A stretch of DNA of 64,000 nt from DASRSS01 sp963799045. Lineage in GTDB: Bacteria > Actinomycetota > Actinomycetes > Mycobacteriales > Jatrophihabitantaceae. Position numbers and translations under genes: made by a program. Positions 39,020-47,578 of this stretch are shown here, one piece after another (within the stretch, counting starts at the first letter, position 1; the number at the start of each line of letters is the position of its first letter). The stretch is from positions 186,001 through 250,000 of the forward strand of contig CAWCVN010000006.1 in assembly GCA_963799045.1 (NCBI GenBank), written 5' to 3'. The notes beneath the pieces are model-generated. The model was not told the DNA's origin. It made no database searches and was given only the letters and a program-made list of their open reading frames with translations.

Positions 39020-40168
39020 GCGACCTCGAGGCGCTGACGTCGGCCACCGCCCACCTGGACCCTCCCCTGATCGCGCTGGACCTGCCCGCTCTGCACGCCA
39101 ACGCCGAGAGCCTGGTGCGCCGGGCAGCGGGCAAGCCGGTGCGGGTGGCCAGCAAGTCGGTGCGCTGCCGGCACGTGCTCGGCGTCGCGCTGGCGACGCC
39201 CGGCTTCGCCGGCGTGATGGGCTACTCGCTGCGCGAGGCGCTGTGGTTGGCCGCCGAAGGCGTGCCCGACGTGCTGCTCGGCTATCCGACGGCCGACCGC
39301 GGCGCGCTGGCCGAGCTGGGCGCCGACGCCGTTCGAGCGGAGGCGATCACGCTGATGGTCGACGATCCGGGTCAGCTGGAGCTGATCCGGACGGTCACCG
39401 ACGCCCCGCTGCGGGTCTGCCTGGATGTCGACGCCTCCCTGCGCGTCGGCCGGCTGCATCTGGGGGTGCGGCGCTCGCCCGTGCGCATCCCGGAGGACGC
39501 CGGCCGGCTCGCCGAGCGCTGCCGCGGACCGGGGTTTCCGCGTCGTGGGCGTGATGTTCTACGAGGCGCAGATCGCGGGCCTGCCCGACAGCTCCCCGGT
39601 CGTCCGGCTCGTGAAGCGCCGCTCAGCCGCCGAGCTCTCGACGCGGCGCGGCGCGGTGGTGCGCGCGGTGCAGCAGGCGCTGGGGCGCGAGCTGGAATTC
39701 GTCAACTCCGGCGGCACCGGCAGCGTCGAGGTCAGCAGCGCGGACCCGTGCGTCACCGAGGTCACCGCCGGATCGGGTCTGTACGTGCCCACCCTGTTCG
39801 ACAACTACCGCGCGTTCACCGCCCGTCCCTCGCTGTACTTCGCGCTGCCGGTCGTGCGCCGGCCGGCGCCGGGGATCGCGACGCTGTTCGGCGGCGGCTA
39901 CATCGCCTCCGGCCCGGCCGGCCGCTCCCGCGTGCCGACCCCGGCGACGCGCGGGTTGACACTGATCGCGACGGAGGGCGCCGGCGAGGTGCAGACCCCC
40001 GTCCGCGGCCGCGGTGCGCAGGCGCTGCGGGTCGGCGACCGGGTGTGGTTCCGGCACGCCAAGGCCGGCGAGCTGTGCGAGCGGTTCAGCACCGTGCACG
40101 TCGTCGACGGCGAGCGGCTGGTGGAGTCGGTGCCGACCTACCGCGGCGAGGGCAACGCCTTCGGCTGA
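39016..40168 (+). CDS. D-amino-acid deaminase/aldolase-like PLP protein (one frameshift)
   Basis: About 384 residues. The alanine-racemase-like N-terminal barrel is PLIALDLPALHANAESLVRRAAGKPVRVASKSVRCRHVL, where the Lys of SKSVR is the PLP lysine. GVMGYSLREALWLAAEGVPDVLLGYPT and LRVCLDVDASLRVG follow. The C-terminal beta domain (RGLTLIATEGAGEVQTPV, VGDRVWFRHAKAGELCERF) is of the D-serine dehydratase/D-threonine aldolase type. An extra T at 39520 (CGC-t-GCC) shifts the frame. The GTG at 39016 overlaps the TetR stop. The substrate is uncertain, perhaps a D-amino acid or hydroxy-amino acid. Confidence 0.8.
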
Positions 40169-40172
40169 GCTG

Positions 40173-40382
40173 TCACGCGGCGCGCACTAGCGCGAGCAGG
40201 ACGTCCGTGATCGCAGCGCGCGTCGCGACGTTGTCGATCAGGCCCGCCTCGGTCACCGCGTCGTGGGGTACCGGGACGTGCCGGCACGCCTGGCCGACCG
40301 GGCGCGCGTCGACGTAGCCGAGCACGGTCGCCAGCGCCTCCATGGCGCCTCGGCCGCGCTGCGGGTCCGAGGCCCCGGTCAT
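40173..40382 (-). pseudogene. C-terminal remnant of an NADPH-dependent FMN reductase
   Basis: A 69-codon open frame whose residues ~12-69 (GAMEALATVLGYVDARPVG, HVPVPHDAVTEAGLIDNVATRAAITDVLLALV) match the last third of NADPH-dependent FMN reductases (normally ~180 residues). The flavodoxin core is absent. The citrate synthase stop comes only 8 bases upstream, and no ribosome site is seen. It is most likely a truncated, dead gene left after a deletion that joined it to citrate synthase. Confidence 0.5.
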
Positions 40383-40389
40383 CGGCCCG

Positions 40390-41496
40390 CTACTGGTGGA
40401 TGATGTCGGACCAGCCGGCGACCTCGGACGGCTTGCGCGGCGCCGGGCCGACGTAACGTGCCGACGGGCGCACCAGGCGGCCGGTCTTCTTCTGCTCCAT
40501 GATGTGCGCCGACCAGCCGGCGGTGCGCGCCGAGCTGAACATGGCCGGCATCATGTGCGGCGGCACCTCGGCGAAGTCCAAGACGACAGCGGCCCAGAAC
40601 TCGACGTTGGTCTCGATCGGACGGTCCGGGCGGCGTTCGCGCAGCTCGGCGAGCGCGGCCTGTTCGAGCGCCTGCGCGGCTTCGAATCGGGGCGCGCCGA
40701 GCTCCTTGCAGGTGCGTCGCAGGACGCGGGCGCGCGGGTCCTCGGCCCGGTAGACGCGGTGGCCGAAGCCCATCAGCCGCTCGTGCCGGTCGAGGATGCC
40801 CTTGACCACGGCGCGCGCGTCGCCGGTCCGCTCGACCTCGTCGATCATCGGCAGCACCCGGGCCGGCGCCCCGCCGTGCAGCGGGCCGCTCATCGCACCG
40901 ATCGCGCCGGACATGCTCGCGGCGACGTCGGCGCCGGTCGAGGCGATCACCCGCGCGGTGAACGTCGAGGCGTTCATGCCGTGCTCCGCGGCGGAGACGA
41001 AGTAGGCATCGACGGCCTTGATGTGTTGTGGGTCGGGCTCACCGCGCCAGCGGACCATCATCCGCTCGACGATCGTGTCGCACTCATCGATGCGCGACTG
41101 CGGGACGGCCGGGTTCGACAGCCCGCGGGCCGACTGCGCGACGTACGACAGCGCCATGACCGCGCCGCGGGCCAACTGCTCGCGGGCCTCCTCGTCGCTG
41201 ATGTCCAGCAGCGGGCGGTAACCCCAGATCGGCGACAGCATCGCCAGCCCGGCCTGCACGTCCACGCGGACGTCGCCGGTGTGCACCGGGATCGGGAACG
41301 GCTCCGCAGGCGGCAGGCCCGGTCCGAACTTGCCGTCGACCAGCAGCGCCCACACGTTGCCGAAGGTGACCTTCCCGACGAGGTCTTCGATGTCGACTCC
41401 CCGGTAGCGCAGCGCGCCACCGTCCTTGTCGGGCTCGGCGATCTCGGTCTCGAAGGCGATGACGCCCTCGAGACCTGGGCTGTAGTCGGCTGCCAT
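40390..41496 (-). CDS. citA: Citrate synthase 2 (CitA type)
   Basis: Protein of 368 residues. It condenses oxaloacetate with acetyl-CoA. Motifs: GVIAFETEIAEPDKDGGALRYRGVDIEDLVG, HGMNASTFTARVIASTGAD, SGPLHGGAPARV (catalytic His), MGFGHRVYRAEDPRARVLR (second His and CoA-binding Arg) and the terminal DFAEVPPHMMPAMFSSARTAGWSAHIMEQ. The short length and sequence fit the actinobacterial CitA/citrate synthase 2 rather than the longer GltA. ATG 41496. It diverges from pdxH, with about 135 bases between them. Confidence 0.95.
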   Translation of the reverse strand: MAADYSPGLEGVIAFETEIAEPDKDGGALRYRGVDIEDLVGKVTFGNVWALLVDGKFGPGLPPAEPFPIPVHTGDVRVDVQAGLAMLSPIWGYRPLLDISDEEAREQLARGAVMALSYVAQSARGLSNPAVPQSRIDECDTIVERMMVRWRGEPDPQHIKAVDAYFVSAAEHGMNASTFTARVIASTGADVAASMSGAIGAMSGPLHGGAPARVLPMIDEVERTGDARAVVKGILDRHERLMGFGHRVYRAEDPRARVLRRTCKELGAPRFEAAQALEQAALAELRERRPDRPIETNVEFWAAVVLDFAEVPPHMMPAMFSSARTAGWSAHIMEQKKTGRLVRPSARYVGPAPRKPSEVAGWSDIIHQ

Positions 41497-41631
41497 GCGG
41501 GTACTCCGATCGGATAGTTCGCTTGCCTACCTTAAGATGCTGGTTGGGCGCGCGGGTCCCGCCCGCCCGTCGGATATTCTGCCCGCCCCGCCGGGCGGCC
41601 TGTCCGCTGGCCCTGCAGATTGGTGCGATCG

Positions 41632-42273
41632 ATGGTCGACCCCGCCGCGATGCGCCGCGAGTACGCGCGCAGCCGGCTCGACGAGGACACCGCGCCGGCG
41701 CGCTGGGTCGAGCTGTTCCAGCGCTGGTTCGGCGACGCCGCGGCGGCCCTGGCCGGGGTCGAGGTGAACGCCATGCAGCTGGCCACCGCGGACGTCGCCG
41801 GCCGGCCCGCGGTGCGCACCGTCTTGTTGAAGGCCTTCGACGAACGCGGGCTGGTCTTCTACACGAACTACGACTCCGCTAAGGGTCGTGAACTGGCCGA
41901 GCGGCCGTACGCGGCGGCCGTCGTCGCCTGGCTGGCCTTGGAGCGGCAGGTGCGGGTCAGCGGCCCGGTGGAGCGGGTCTCCCGGGCCGAGACCGAGGCC
42001 TACTTCGCTACCCGCCCGCGGGGCGCCCAGCTGGGTGCGTGGGCGTCGCGTCAGTCGCAGGTCGTCGGCTCGCGCGCCGAACTCGACGCCGCCGAGCAGG
42101 AGATGCGGCGGCGCTTCGAGGGCCGGCCGGTGCCCCCGCCGGAGCATTGGGGCGGCTATCGCCTCGTGCCGGACACGGTCGAGTTCTGGCAGGGCCGCCA
42201 GGACCGGCTGCACGACCGGCTGCGCTATCGCCGGGAGGCCGAGGGGTGGCGGCTCGAGCGGCTCGCTCCCTAG
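41632..42273 (+). CDS. pdxH: Pyridoxamine 5'-phosphate oxidase
   Basis: FMN enzyme of 213 residues that makes pyridoxal 5'-phosphate. Motifs: AAMRREYARSRLDEDTAP, WVELFQRWFGDA, FMN-binding RTVLLKAFDERGLVFYTNYDSAKGRELA, GAWASRQSQVV and the C-terminal GYRLVPDTVEFWQGRQDRLHDRLRYRR. ATG 41632 is chosen over upstream TTG 41620 and GTG 41623 as it best fits family length. It may share a promoter region with divergent citA. Confidence 0.95.
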   Translation: MVDPAAMRREYARSRLDEDTAPARWVELFQRWFGDAAAALAGVEVNAMQLATADVAGRPAVRTVLLKAFDERGLVFYTNYDSAKGRELAERPYAAAVVAWLALERQVRVSGPVERVSRAETEAYFATRPRGAQLGAWASRQSQVVGSRAELDAAEQEMRRRFEGRPVPPPEHWGGYRLVPDTVEFWQGRQDRLHDRLRYRREAEGWRLERLAP

Positions 42274-42286
42274 TGGCCGCGGCGTG

Positions 42287-43624
42287 ATGGAGCCGATTGC
42301 CGAGGACCAGGCAGAAGCCGCCGAGGACGCCCGTGGGCTGCGCGCGCTGCTGGGCCGGCACGCGGTCGACACTCGCCCGCTGGCCGTGCCGCCGTACCGG
42401 CGGCTGCTGCTCGGGCAGGGCACCTCGTTTATCGGTTCCATGCTCACCCAGGTCGCAGTGCCGGTGCAGGTCTACGCGATCAGCCGTTCGTCGCTGTACG
42501 TGGGCTTCGTCGGGCTGGCCGGGTTAGTGCCGATCGTCGCGTTCGGCATCTACGGCGGTGCGATCGCCGACGCCGTCGACCGGCGCCTGCTGTACCTGTG
42601 GTCCTCGGCCGGTGGATGGCTGGTGACCTGCGCTCTGCTCGCGCAGACACTGCTGAACCAGGCGAGCGTGGCGTTGATCCTGTCGCTGGTGTTCGTCCAG
42701 TCCGGGATGTTCGCCGTGGCCTCGTCGGTGCGGGGCGCGATCATTCCCCGCATCGTCGACCTGGAGCTCGTCCCGGCGGCGAACACGCTGATGTTCACGA
42801 CGAGCAACGTCGGGCAGGTGCTGGGCCCGCTGATCGCCGGTGTGCTCGTGGGTCTGCAGCACGGCTTCGCGTACGCGTACGGCATCGACGCGCTGCTGTT
42901 CACCGCGGCGCTGTACTCGGCATTCCGGCTGCCCGGGCTGCCTCCCTCGCCGGCCACGACGGCTCCGGCGGGGGAACAGCCGCGGGGCCGTGCGGGACGC
43001 GGGTCGGACCTGCGCGCGATCGCCGACGGCCTGCGGTTCATCGCGGCCCGCCCGGTGCTCGTGATGTCCTTCGGTGTCGACATCGTCGCGATGGTCCTGG
43101 CGATGCCGCGGTCGCTGTTCCCGGCAGTCGCGGACGAGCGCTTCCACGGCAACGTGGGGCCGCTGTACGCGGCGATCGCGATCGGCGCCGTGGTCGCCGG
43201 CCTGTCGAGCGGATGGATCGGTCGGGTCCGGCGCCAGGGCCGCATGCTGGTGTTCGCGATCGCCGGCTGGGGTGCGGCCGTCGCGCTGTCCGGCCTGGCC
43301 GGGCAGCTGTGGCTCGTGGTGGGGCTGCTGGCGCTGGCGGGCGCCTTCGACCTGGTGAGCGCGGTGTACCGGCAGACGATCCTGCAGACCTATGCGCCGG
43401 ACGAGATGCGCGGGCGCATGCAGGGCGTGTTCACCGCGGTCGTCGCGGGCGGACCGCAGTTGGGGGACGTGCGCGCCGGCGCGACCGCGGCGGCGACCAG
43501 CCCACAGTTCTCCTGGGTCGTGGGCGGTCTGCTGTGCGTCGGCGTCGTGGTGCTCACGGGGGTGCTCGTCCGTTCGTTCTGGACCTACGACGCCGCCGAG
43601 GCGGCACGGCTCGCCGAAGGCTAG
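42287..43624 (+). CDS. MFS transporter, EntS-like
   Basis: Protein of 445 residues with about 12 membrane helices. YRRLLLGQGTSFIGSMLTQVAVPVQVYAIS, VPIVAFGIYGGAIADAVDRR (motif A), PRIVDLELVPAANTLMFTTSNVGQVLGPLIAGVLVG and RQTILQTYAPDEMRGRMQGVFTAVVAGGP are typical of EntS-type exporters of siderophores or drugs. ATG 42287 or the adjacent GTG 42284 begins it, 13-14 bases after pdxH. No indels are seen. The substrate is unknown. Confidence 0.88.
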   Translation: MEPIAEDQAEAAEDARGLRALLGRHAVDTRPLAVPPYRRLLLGQGTSFIGSMLTQVAVPVQVYAISRSSLYVGFVGLAGLVPIVAFGIYGGAIADAVDRRLLYLWSSAGGWLVTCALLAQTLLNQASVALILSLVFVQSGMFAVASSVRGAIIPRIVDLELVPAANTLMFTTSNVGQVLGPLIAGVLVGLQHGFAYAYGIDALLFTAALYSAFRLPGLPPSPATTAPAGEQPRGRAGRGSDLRAIADGLRFIAARPVLVMSFGVDIVAMVLAMPRSLFPAVADERFHGNVGPLYAAIAIGAVVAGLSSGWIGRVRRQGRMLVFAIAGWGAAVALSGLAGQLWLVVGLLALAGAFDLVSAVYRQTILQTYAPDEMRGRMQGVFTAVVAGGPQLGDVRAGATAAATSPQFSWVVGGLLCVGVVVLTGVLVRSFWTYDAAEAARLAEG

Positions 43625-43633
43625 GTTCGGTCC

Positions 43634-44533
43634 ATGACGATGACGGGCCGGCAGTACTCGATCGCCGCGGGCGAGTTCGAGGCCACGGTCGTCGCGGTCG
43701 GTGGCGGGTTGCGCCGGTTCGTCCATCGAGGCGTGGACGTCGCCTGCAGCTACGGGGAGGACGTGCGGCCGCCGAAGGGCTGCGGCGCCGTGCTTGTGCC
43801 CTGGCCCAACCGGCTGCGCGGCGGCCAGTACACCTTCGACGGCGCGACGCAGCAGCTTGCCCTCACCGAACCGGCCACGCGCAACGCCATCCACGGCCTT
43901 GCGCGTTGGGCGCGGTGGAACGCCGTGCGTCACGAGGAGAACTCGGTGACGATGGTGCACGACATCGTTCCCCAGACCGGCTGGCCGTTCGAGGTTTCGG
44001 TCGAGGTCACCTACGAACTCGATCCGCAGTCCGGACTCACCGTCCGTGCCCGCGCGCGCAACCACGGCACGAATCGCGCACCCTTCGGCGCCGGCTTCCA
44101 CCCGTACCTGTGCTGCGGGACGACGCCGCTGGAGAAGGTGGCGCTGACCGTCCCGGCGGGCCGGCGGCTGGTGGTCGACGAGGCGAAGGTGCCGGTGGGT
44201 GCAGGCTCCGTCGCGGGCAGCGAGTTCGACCTGCGCGCCGGCCGCAAGCTGGGCAAGCTGCGCCTCGACGACTGCTTCACCGACGTCGAGCACACCGACG
44301 GCCGTGGCACGGTGGAGCTGCGCGCGGGACGCGGCGGCGCCCGCCTGTGGTTCGACGAGACGTTCGGCTACGTGCAGGTGTACACGCTGGAGCGCTTCCC
44401 GGGCAGCGAGTGCGCGGGAGTGGCGATCGAGCCGATGACGTGTCCCCCGGACGCCTTCAACTCCGGGACCGGTCTGATCGTGCTCGAGCCCGCCGCGGAG
44501 TGGTCGGGCAGTTGGGGCGTCACGCCGCTCTGA
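43634..44533 (+). CDS. Aldose 1-epimerase-family protein
   Basis: Mutarotase-fold protein of 299 residues. It has the substrate-facing VPWPNRLRGGQYTFDG, NAIHGLARW (general acid His), GAGFHPYLCCG (second His) and the C-terminal AIEPMTCPPDAFNSG with the catalytic Glu. It interconverts alpha and beta anomers of a hexose such as galactose or glucose, or a phosphosugar. It starts 9 bases after the MFS stop, which suggests a three-gene pdxH-MFS-epimerase run. The precise sugar is not known. Confidence 0.92.
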   Translation: MTMTGRQYSIAAGEFEATVVAVGGGLRRFVHRGVDVACSYGEDVRPPKGCGAVLVPWPNRLRGGQYTFDGATQQLALTEPATRNAIHGLARWARWNAVRHEENSVTMVHDIVPQTGWPFEVSVEVTYELDPQSGLTVRARARNHGTNRAPFGAGFHPYLCCGTTPLEKVALTVPAGRRLVVDEAKVPVGAGSVAGSEFDLRAGRKLGKLRLDDCFTDVEHTDGRGTVELRAGRGGARLWFDETFGYVQVYTLERFPGSECAGVAIEPMTCPPDAFNSGTGLIVLEPAAEWSGSWGVTPL

Positions 44534-44567
44534 TTGGGAACCGTCGCCGGATGGGAACGGTGTTCTC

Positions 44568-44984
44568 ATGACCCATTCCGATTCCGACGAACTCTACGAC
44601 GGCGGCTTCGTCGGGCACGACCAGATCGATCCGTCCGAGTCGCTGACCGGGGACAACACCGACGACCCGCTAGACGCCGGGTACTCGCCTCCAGACCGGG
44701 AGCCGCACCACCTGCGTGCGTCCCGCACGAGTGCGGAGGACGCCGAGGGCGAGCCGCTCGACGAGCGCCTGCGCGAGGAGCGTCCCGACGTCACCGAGCA
44801 GGACATCCGGCGCGCGGACGCCGAACCGCGGTCCGGCCGGTTGGTCGCGCCCGACGAGGGCGCGCACCCGGACGAGGAGAAGGACGAGATCGCGACCGAC
44901 GTCGGCCGCGCGGGCTATGCCGCGACGGCCGAGGAGGCCGCGATGCACACGACCGACGAGGACCGTCCCGCCCGCCCGGAGTGA
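44568..44984 (+). CDS. DUF5709 family acidic protein
   Basis: Very acidic, probably disordered protein of 138 residues. It matches the DUF5709 pattern: GQ/HDQIDPSESLTGDNTDDPLDAGYSPPDREP, then DERLREERPDVTEQD and VGRAGYAATAEEAAMHTTDED. These are widespread in actinomycetes with unknown function, possibly stress-related. ATG 44568 follows GGGAACGG. It is convergent with the MocR remnant and MFS that follow. Confidence 0.88.
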   Translation: MTHSDSDELYDGGFVGHDQIDPSESLTGDNTDDPLDAGYSPPDREPHHLRASRTSAEDAEGEPLDERLREERPDVTEQDIRRADAEPRSGRLVAPDEGAHPDEEKDEIATDVGRAGYAATAEEAAMHTTDEDRPARPE

Positions 44985-44991
44985 GGGCGGT

Positions 44992-45117
44992 TCACGACAG
45001 GTGCTTCAGCGCCCGGCCGAGCACGGCGATGCCGCGCTCGATCTCGCCGGCACCGCAGGCCGCGTAACCGATCACCAGGCCGGGCGGCCCGGGTAGCTGG
45101 GCGTGCCATACCGGTCC
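44992..45117 (-). pseudogene. C-terminal remnant of a MocR/GntR-aminotransferase regulator
   Basis: The minus strand reads GPVWHAQLPGPPGLVIGYAACGAGEIERGIAVLGRALKHLS then stop (44994-44992), in pieces GPPGLVIGYAACG and IERGIAVLGRAL. This is the typical extreme C-terminus of a MocR-type PLP regulator (LVLGYxxxxxxxIERGVxxLA). No upstream part exists, because the frame runs straight into the 3' end of the MFS gene at 45122. It is evidence of a deletion or insertion junction here. Confidence 0.6.
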
Positions 45118-45121
45118 GCGC

Positions 45122-46591
45122 TCAGGCTGCGTCGGCGACCAACTCGGCACCGCCCACAGCCGGAGCCGGTGCCCGCCGCGGGCTGCCCAGAGCGAGCGTG
45201 AGGGCGAAGGCAGTCTGGATGCCCACGACGACTAGGAACGCGGTGCGCATGCTGTGGCCGGCCAGCGTGGTGAACAGGCTGCCCAGGCTGGCGACGCCGA
45301 GTGCGAGCGAACCCTGCTGGACGGTCGTCAGCACCCCGCTGCCCACGCCCGCGAGGCGTTGCGGCACGCCGCCGAGGACGACGCGGAACAGCGACCCGAG
45401 GCCGAGGGACTGCCCGAGCCCGGCCAGCGCCAGCCCCGGCGCCATCGCCGCGAGCGAGACGTGCGGCCACTGGTCGGCGACCACGCCGAGCAGTTCGAGC
45501 AGGCCGAGGGCCTGGATGCCGAAGCCGACGGCGAGCAGCCTGGTGCCGAACCGGGCGAAGAGCCTGGCCATCAGCAGCGAGCCGGCGAAGAACGCCACCG
45601 CCATCGGGGTGATCGCCAGGCCCGAGCGCAGCGCGTCGTCGCCCAGGCCGTCCTGAACGGTGAGCGCGAAGACGAACGTGAATGCGCCGAAGCCGAGGAA
45701 GAAGGGCACCGCGAGCAGCAGGCCGCGGCGCACGATCGGCACTCCGATGAGCGACGGCGGGACCAGTGGCGTGCGGCCGGCCCGCTCACCGCGCCGGCCG
45801 GATAGGTACAGCCCGGCGCCGAACAACGGCGCGGTGGCCAGCAGCAGCCAGCTCCACAGCGGCCAGCCGACGGCCGGGCCCTCGGTCAGCGGGATCAGCA
45901 GCGACACGATCGTGGCGGCCAGCAGCGCCGTGCCGGTCGAGTCGACGCCGGCGGGCCGGTCGGAGCGGCTGGCGGGGACGACCCGCGGCGCGAGCGCCAG
46001 TGCGACCAGCCCCACCGGCACGTTGACCAGGAAGATCGGCCGCCAGCTGGTCCCGGCGATGTTCGCGTCGACGAGGACGCCGCCGAGCAGCTGGCCGACG
46101 ACGACCGCCACGCCGCCGGTGGCGGCGTACTTGCCGATCGCCCGGCTGCGCGGTTCGCCGTCGAGGGTCGCCTGGAAGGTGGCGAGCACCTGCGGCTGGA
46201 TCATCGCCGCCGATACGCCCTGCAGCACCCGCGCGGCGACGAGCACGTCGATCGTCGGGGCGAGCCCGCACAGCGCGGAGGTCAGCGTGAAGCCGGCCAG
46301 GCCGATCATGAACAGGCGGTGCCGGCCGGTGGCGTCGCCGAGGCGGCCGCCGACGACGAGCGAGACGGCGTAGGCCGTTCCGTAGCCGGCGACGACGAGC
46401 TCGAGCATCGGCGCGGAGGTGTGCAGGTCGGTGTCGATCGTGGGCAGCGCGACGTTGACGATGAAGAAGTCGAGCATCGGCAGGAAGGCGCCGAGTAGCA
46501 GGACGAGCATGCCGAGCGGCGTCACGGTGGTGTGCCGGCGGCCGCTGCGCATGGGTGAGACGGGTCGCGTCTGCAGGGCTGTCGTGGTCAT
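45122..46591 (-). CDS. DHA2-family (EmrB/QacA) MFS drug exporter
   Basis: Protein of 489 residues with 14 predicted helices. GAFLPMLDFFIVNVALPTIDTDL (the DHA2 helix-1 signature with the Asp), GRLGDATGRHRLFMIGLAGF (motif A) and ARVLQGVSAAMIQPQVLA (motif C/RVLQG) are clear. It exports hydrophobic or cationic drugs by proton antiport. It is transcribed divergently from an MmyB-like regulator, with 102 bases between starts holding two dyads. That is a classical repressor-pump pair. Confidence 0.93.
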   Translation of the reverse strand: MTTTALQTRPVSPMRSGRRHTTVTPLGMLVLLLGAFLPMLDFFIVNVALPTIDTDLHTSAPMLELVVAGYGTAYAVSLVVGGRLGDATGRHRLFMIGLAGFTLTSALCGLAPTIDVLVAARVLQGVSAAMIQPQVLATFQATLDGEPRSRAIGKYAATGGVAVVVGQLLGGVLVDANIAGTSWRPIFLVNVPVGLVALALAPRVVPASRSDRPAGVDSTGTALLAATIVSLLIPLTEGPAVGWPLWSWLLLATAPLFGAGLYLSGRRGERAGRTPLVPPSLIGVPIVRRGLLLAVPFFLGFGAFTFVFALTVQDGLGDDALRSGLAITPMAVAFFAGSLLMARLFARFGTRLLAVGFGIQALGLLELLGVVADQWPHVSLAAMAPGLALAGLGQSLGLGSLFRVVLGGVPQRLAGVGSGVLTTVQQGSLALGVASLGSLFTTLAGHSMRTAFLVVVGIQTAFALTLALGSPRRAPAPAVGGAELVADAA

Positions 46592-46617
46592 GCGAGCAAC
46601 TCTGCGCGCGGTCCTAG

Positions 46618-46661
46618 CCTGGTACCAGGAGCGTGTTTATCCAGGTATAGCCACCACCTGG
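46618..46661. promoter_or_regulatory. Paired dyads between MFS and MmyB-like regulator
   Basis: Perfect palindrome CCTGGTACCAGG (46618-46629), then CCAGGT-N9-ACCTGG (46641-46646, 46656-46661). They share the half-site CCAGGT/ACCTGG and lie in the intergenic region of divergent genes, so they are likely sites for the regulator at 46694. Confidence 0.65.
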
Positions 46662-46693
46662 CACCCGTCTTGGCGGTGCGGCAGGCTGGGGGC

Positions 46694-47575
46694 ATGACGT
46701 CCACGGTCACCCCACTGCACTCGGGTGGCACCCGCCGGCCCGCCGAGCTGCGCCGCGCCGAGCTGGCGTCGTTCCTGCGCAGCCGACGCGAGCGGATCGC
46801 GCCGGCCCAGGTCGGTGTCCCGGCGAACGGCCGGCGCCGCACGCCGGGCCTGCGCCGCGAGGAGGTCGCGCAGCTCGCCGGGGTGGGTGTCACCTGGTAC
46901 ACCTGGCTCGAGCAGGGGCGCGACATCCGGGTGTCCGACCAGGTGCTCGAGGCGATCTCGCGCGCGCTGCTGCTCGACCGGGACGAACGCTCGCACCTGT
47001 TCCGGCTGGCCGGTGCGGCCGACTCGGCGGTGGCGAAGGAGTGCGCCGCGGTCTCGGCCGAGGTGCACAGCGTGCTCGCGCAGCTCGAGCCGTTCCCCGC
47101 CTGCGTGCAGAACGGCAAGTACGACGTCCTCGCCTACAACCGCGTGTACGGGCGGCTGGTGTCGGACCTCGACGCGCTGCCGATCGAGGGCCGCAACTGC
47201 ATCTGGTTGCTGTTCACCGACCCGGTGTGGCGCAAGGTGGTCGTCGACTGGGACGAAGCTGCGCGGCGGATGACGGCGAACCTGCGCGGGCTGATGGCCG
47301 ACCACGTCGGTGAGCCGGCGTGGAAGCAGCTCGTGTCGCGGCTGCGGGCGGCCTCACCGGAGTTCGCCGAGCTGTGGGCCCGGCACGACGTGCAGGGCAT
47401 CGAAAACAAGAGCAAGCGGTACAAGAACCCGCAGGTGGGCATGCTGAAGTTGCACGTGACCAACACCTGGCTCGCGCCGCGGCCCGGCAACCGCCTGCTC
47501 GTCTACACGCCCGCTGACGCGGACAGCGAGCGAAGGCTCGTCAAGCTGCGTGAGCTGATCGACGCGGAGAGCTGA
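46694..47575 (+). CDS. Helix-turn-helix regulator with MmyB-like ligand domain
   Basis: Protein of 293 residues. An N-terminal XRE-type HTH (RRAELASFLRSRRERIAPAQVGV, RRTPGLRREEVAQLAGVGVTWYTWLEQGRDI) is followed by the MmyB-like ligand-binding region (FPACVQNGKYDVLAYNRVYGRL, NCIWLLFTDPVWRKVV, ADHVGEPAWKQLVSRLRAASPEFAELWARHDV). These regulators often control an adjacent pump or reductase and bind a fatty-acid-like ligand. ATG 46694 is chosen over an upstream in-frame GTG or ATG as the family starts near it. It probably regulates the divergent DHA2 exporter. Confidence 0.92.
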   Translation: MTSTVTPLHSGGTRRPAELRRAELASFLRSRRERIAPAQVGVPANGRRRTPGLRREEVAQLAGVGVTWYTWLEQGRDIRVSDQVLEAISRALLLDRDERSHLFRLAGAADSAVAKECAAVSAEVHSVLAQLEPFPACVQNGKYDVLAYNRVYGRLVSDLDALPIEGRNCIWLLFTDPVWRKVVVDWDEAARRMTANLRGLMADHVGEPAWKQLVSRLRAASPEFAELWARHDVQGIENKSKRYKNPQVGMLKLHVTNTWLAPRPGNRLLVYTPADADSERRLVKLRELIDAES

Positions 47576-47578
47576 ACG

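Noticed and set aside
42524..44569. 681-codon minus-strand open frame across the MFS and aldose epimerase genes.
   Set aside because: Its His/Arg/Gln-rich composition is a typical shadow. The plus strand has two intact, recognisable proteins.
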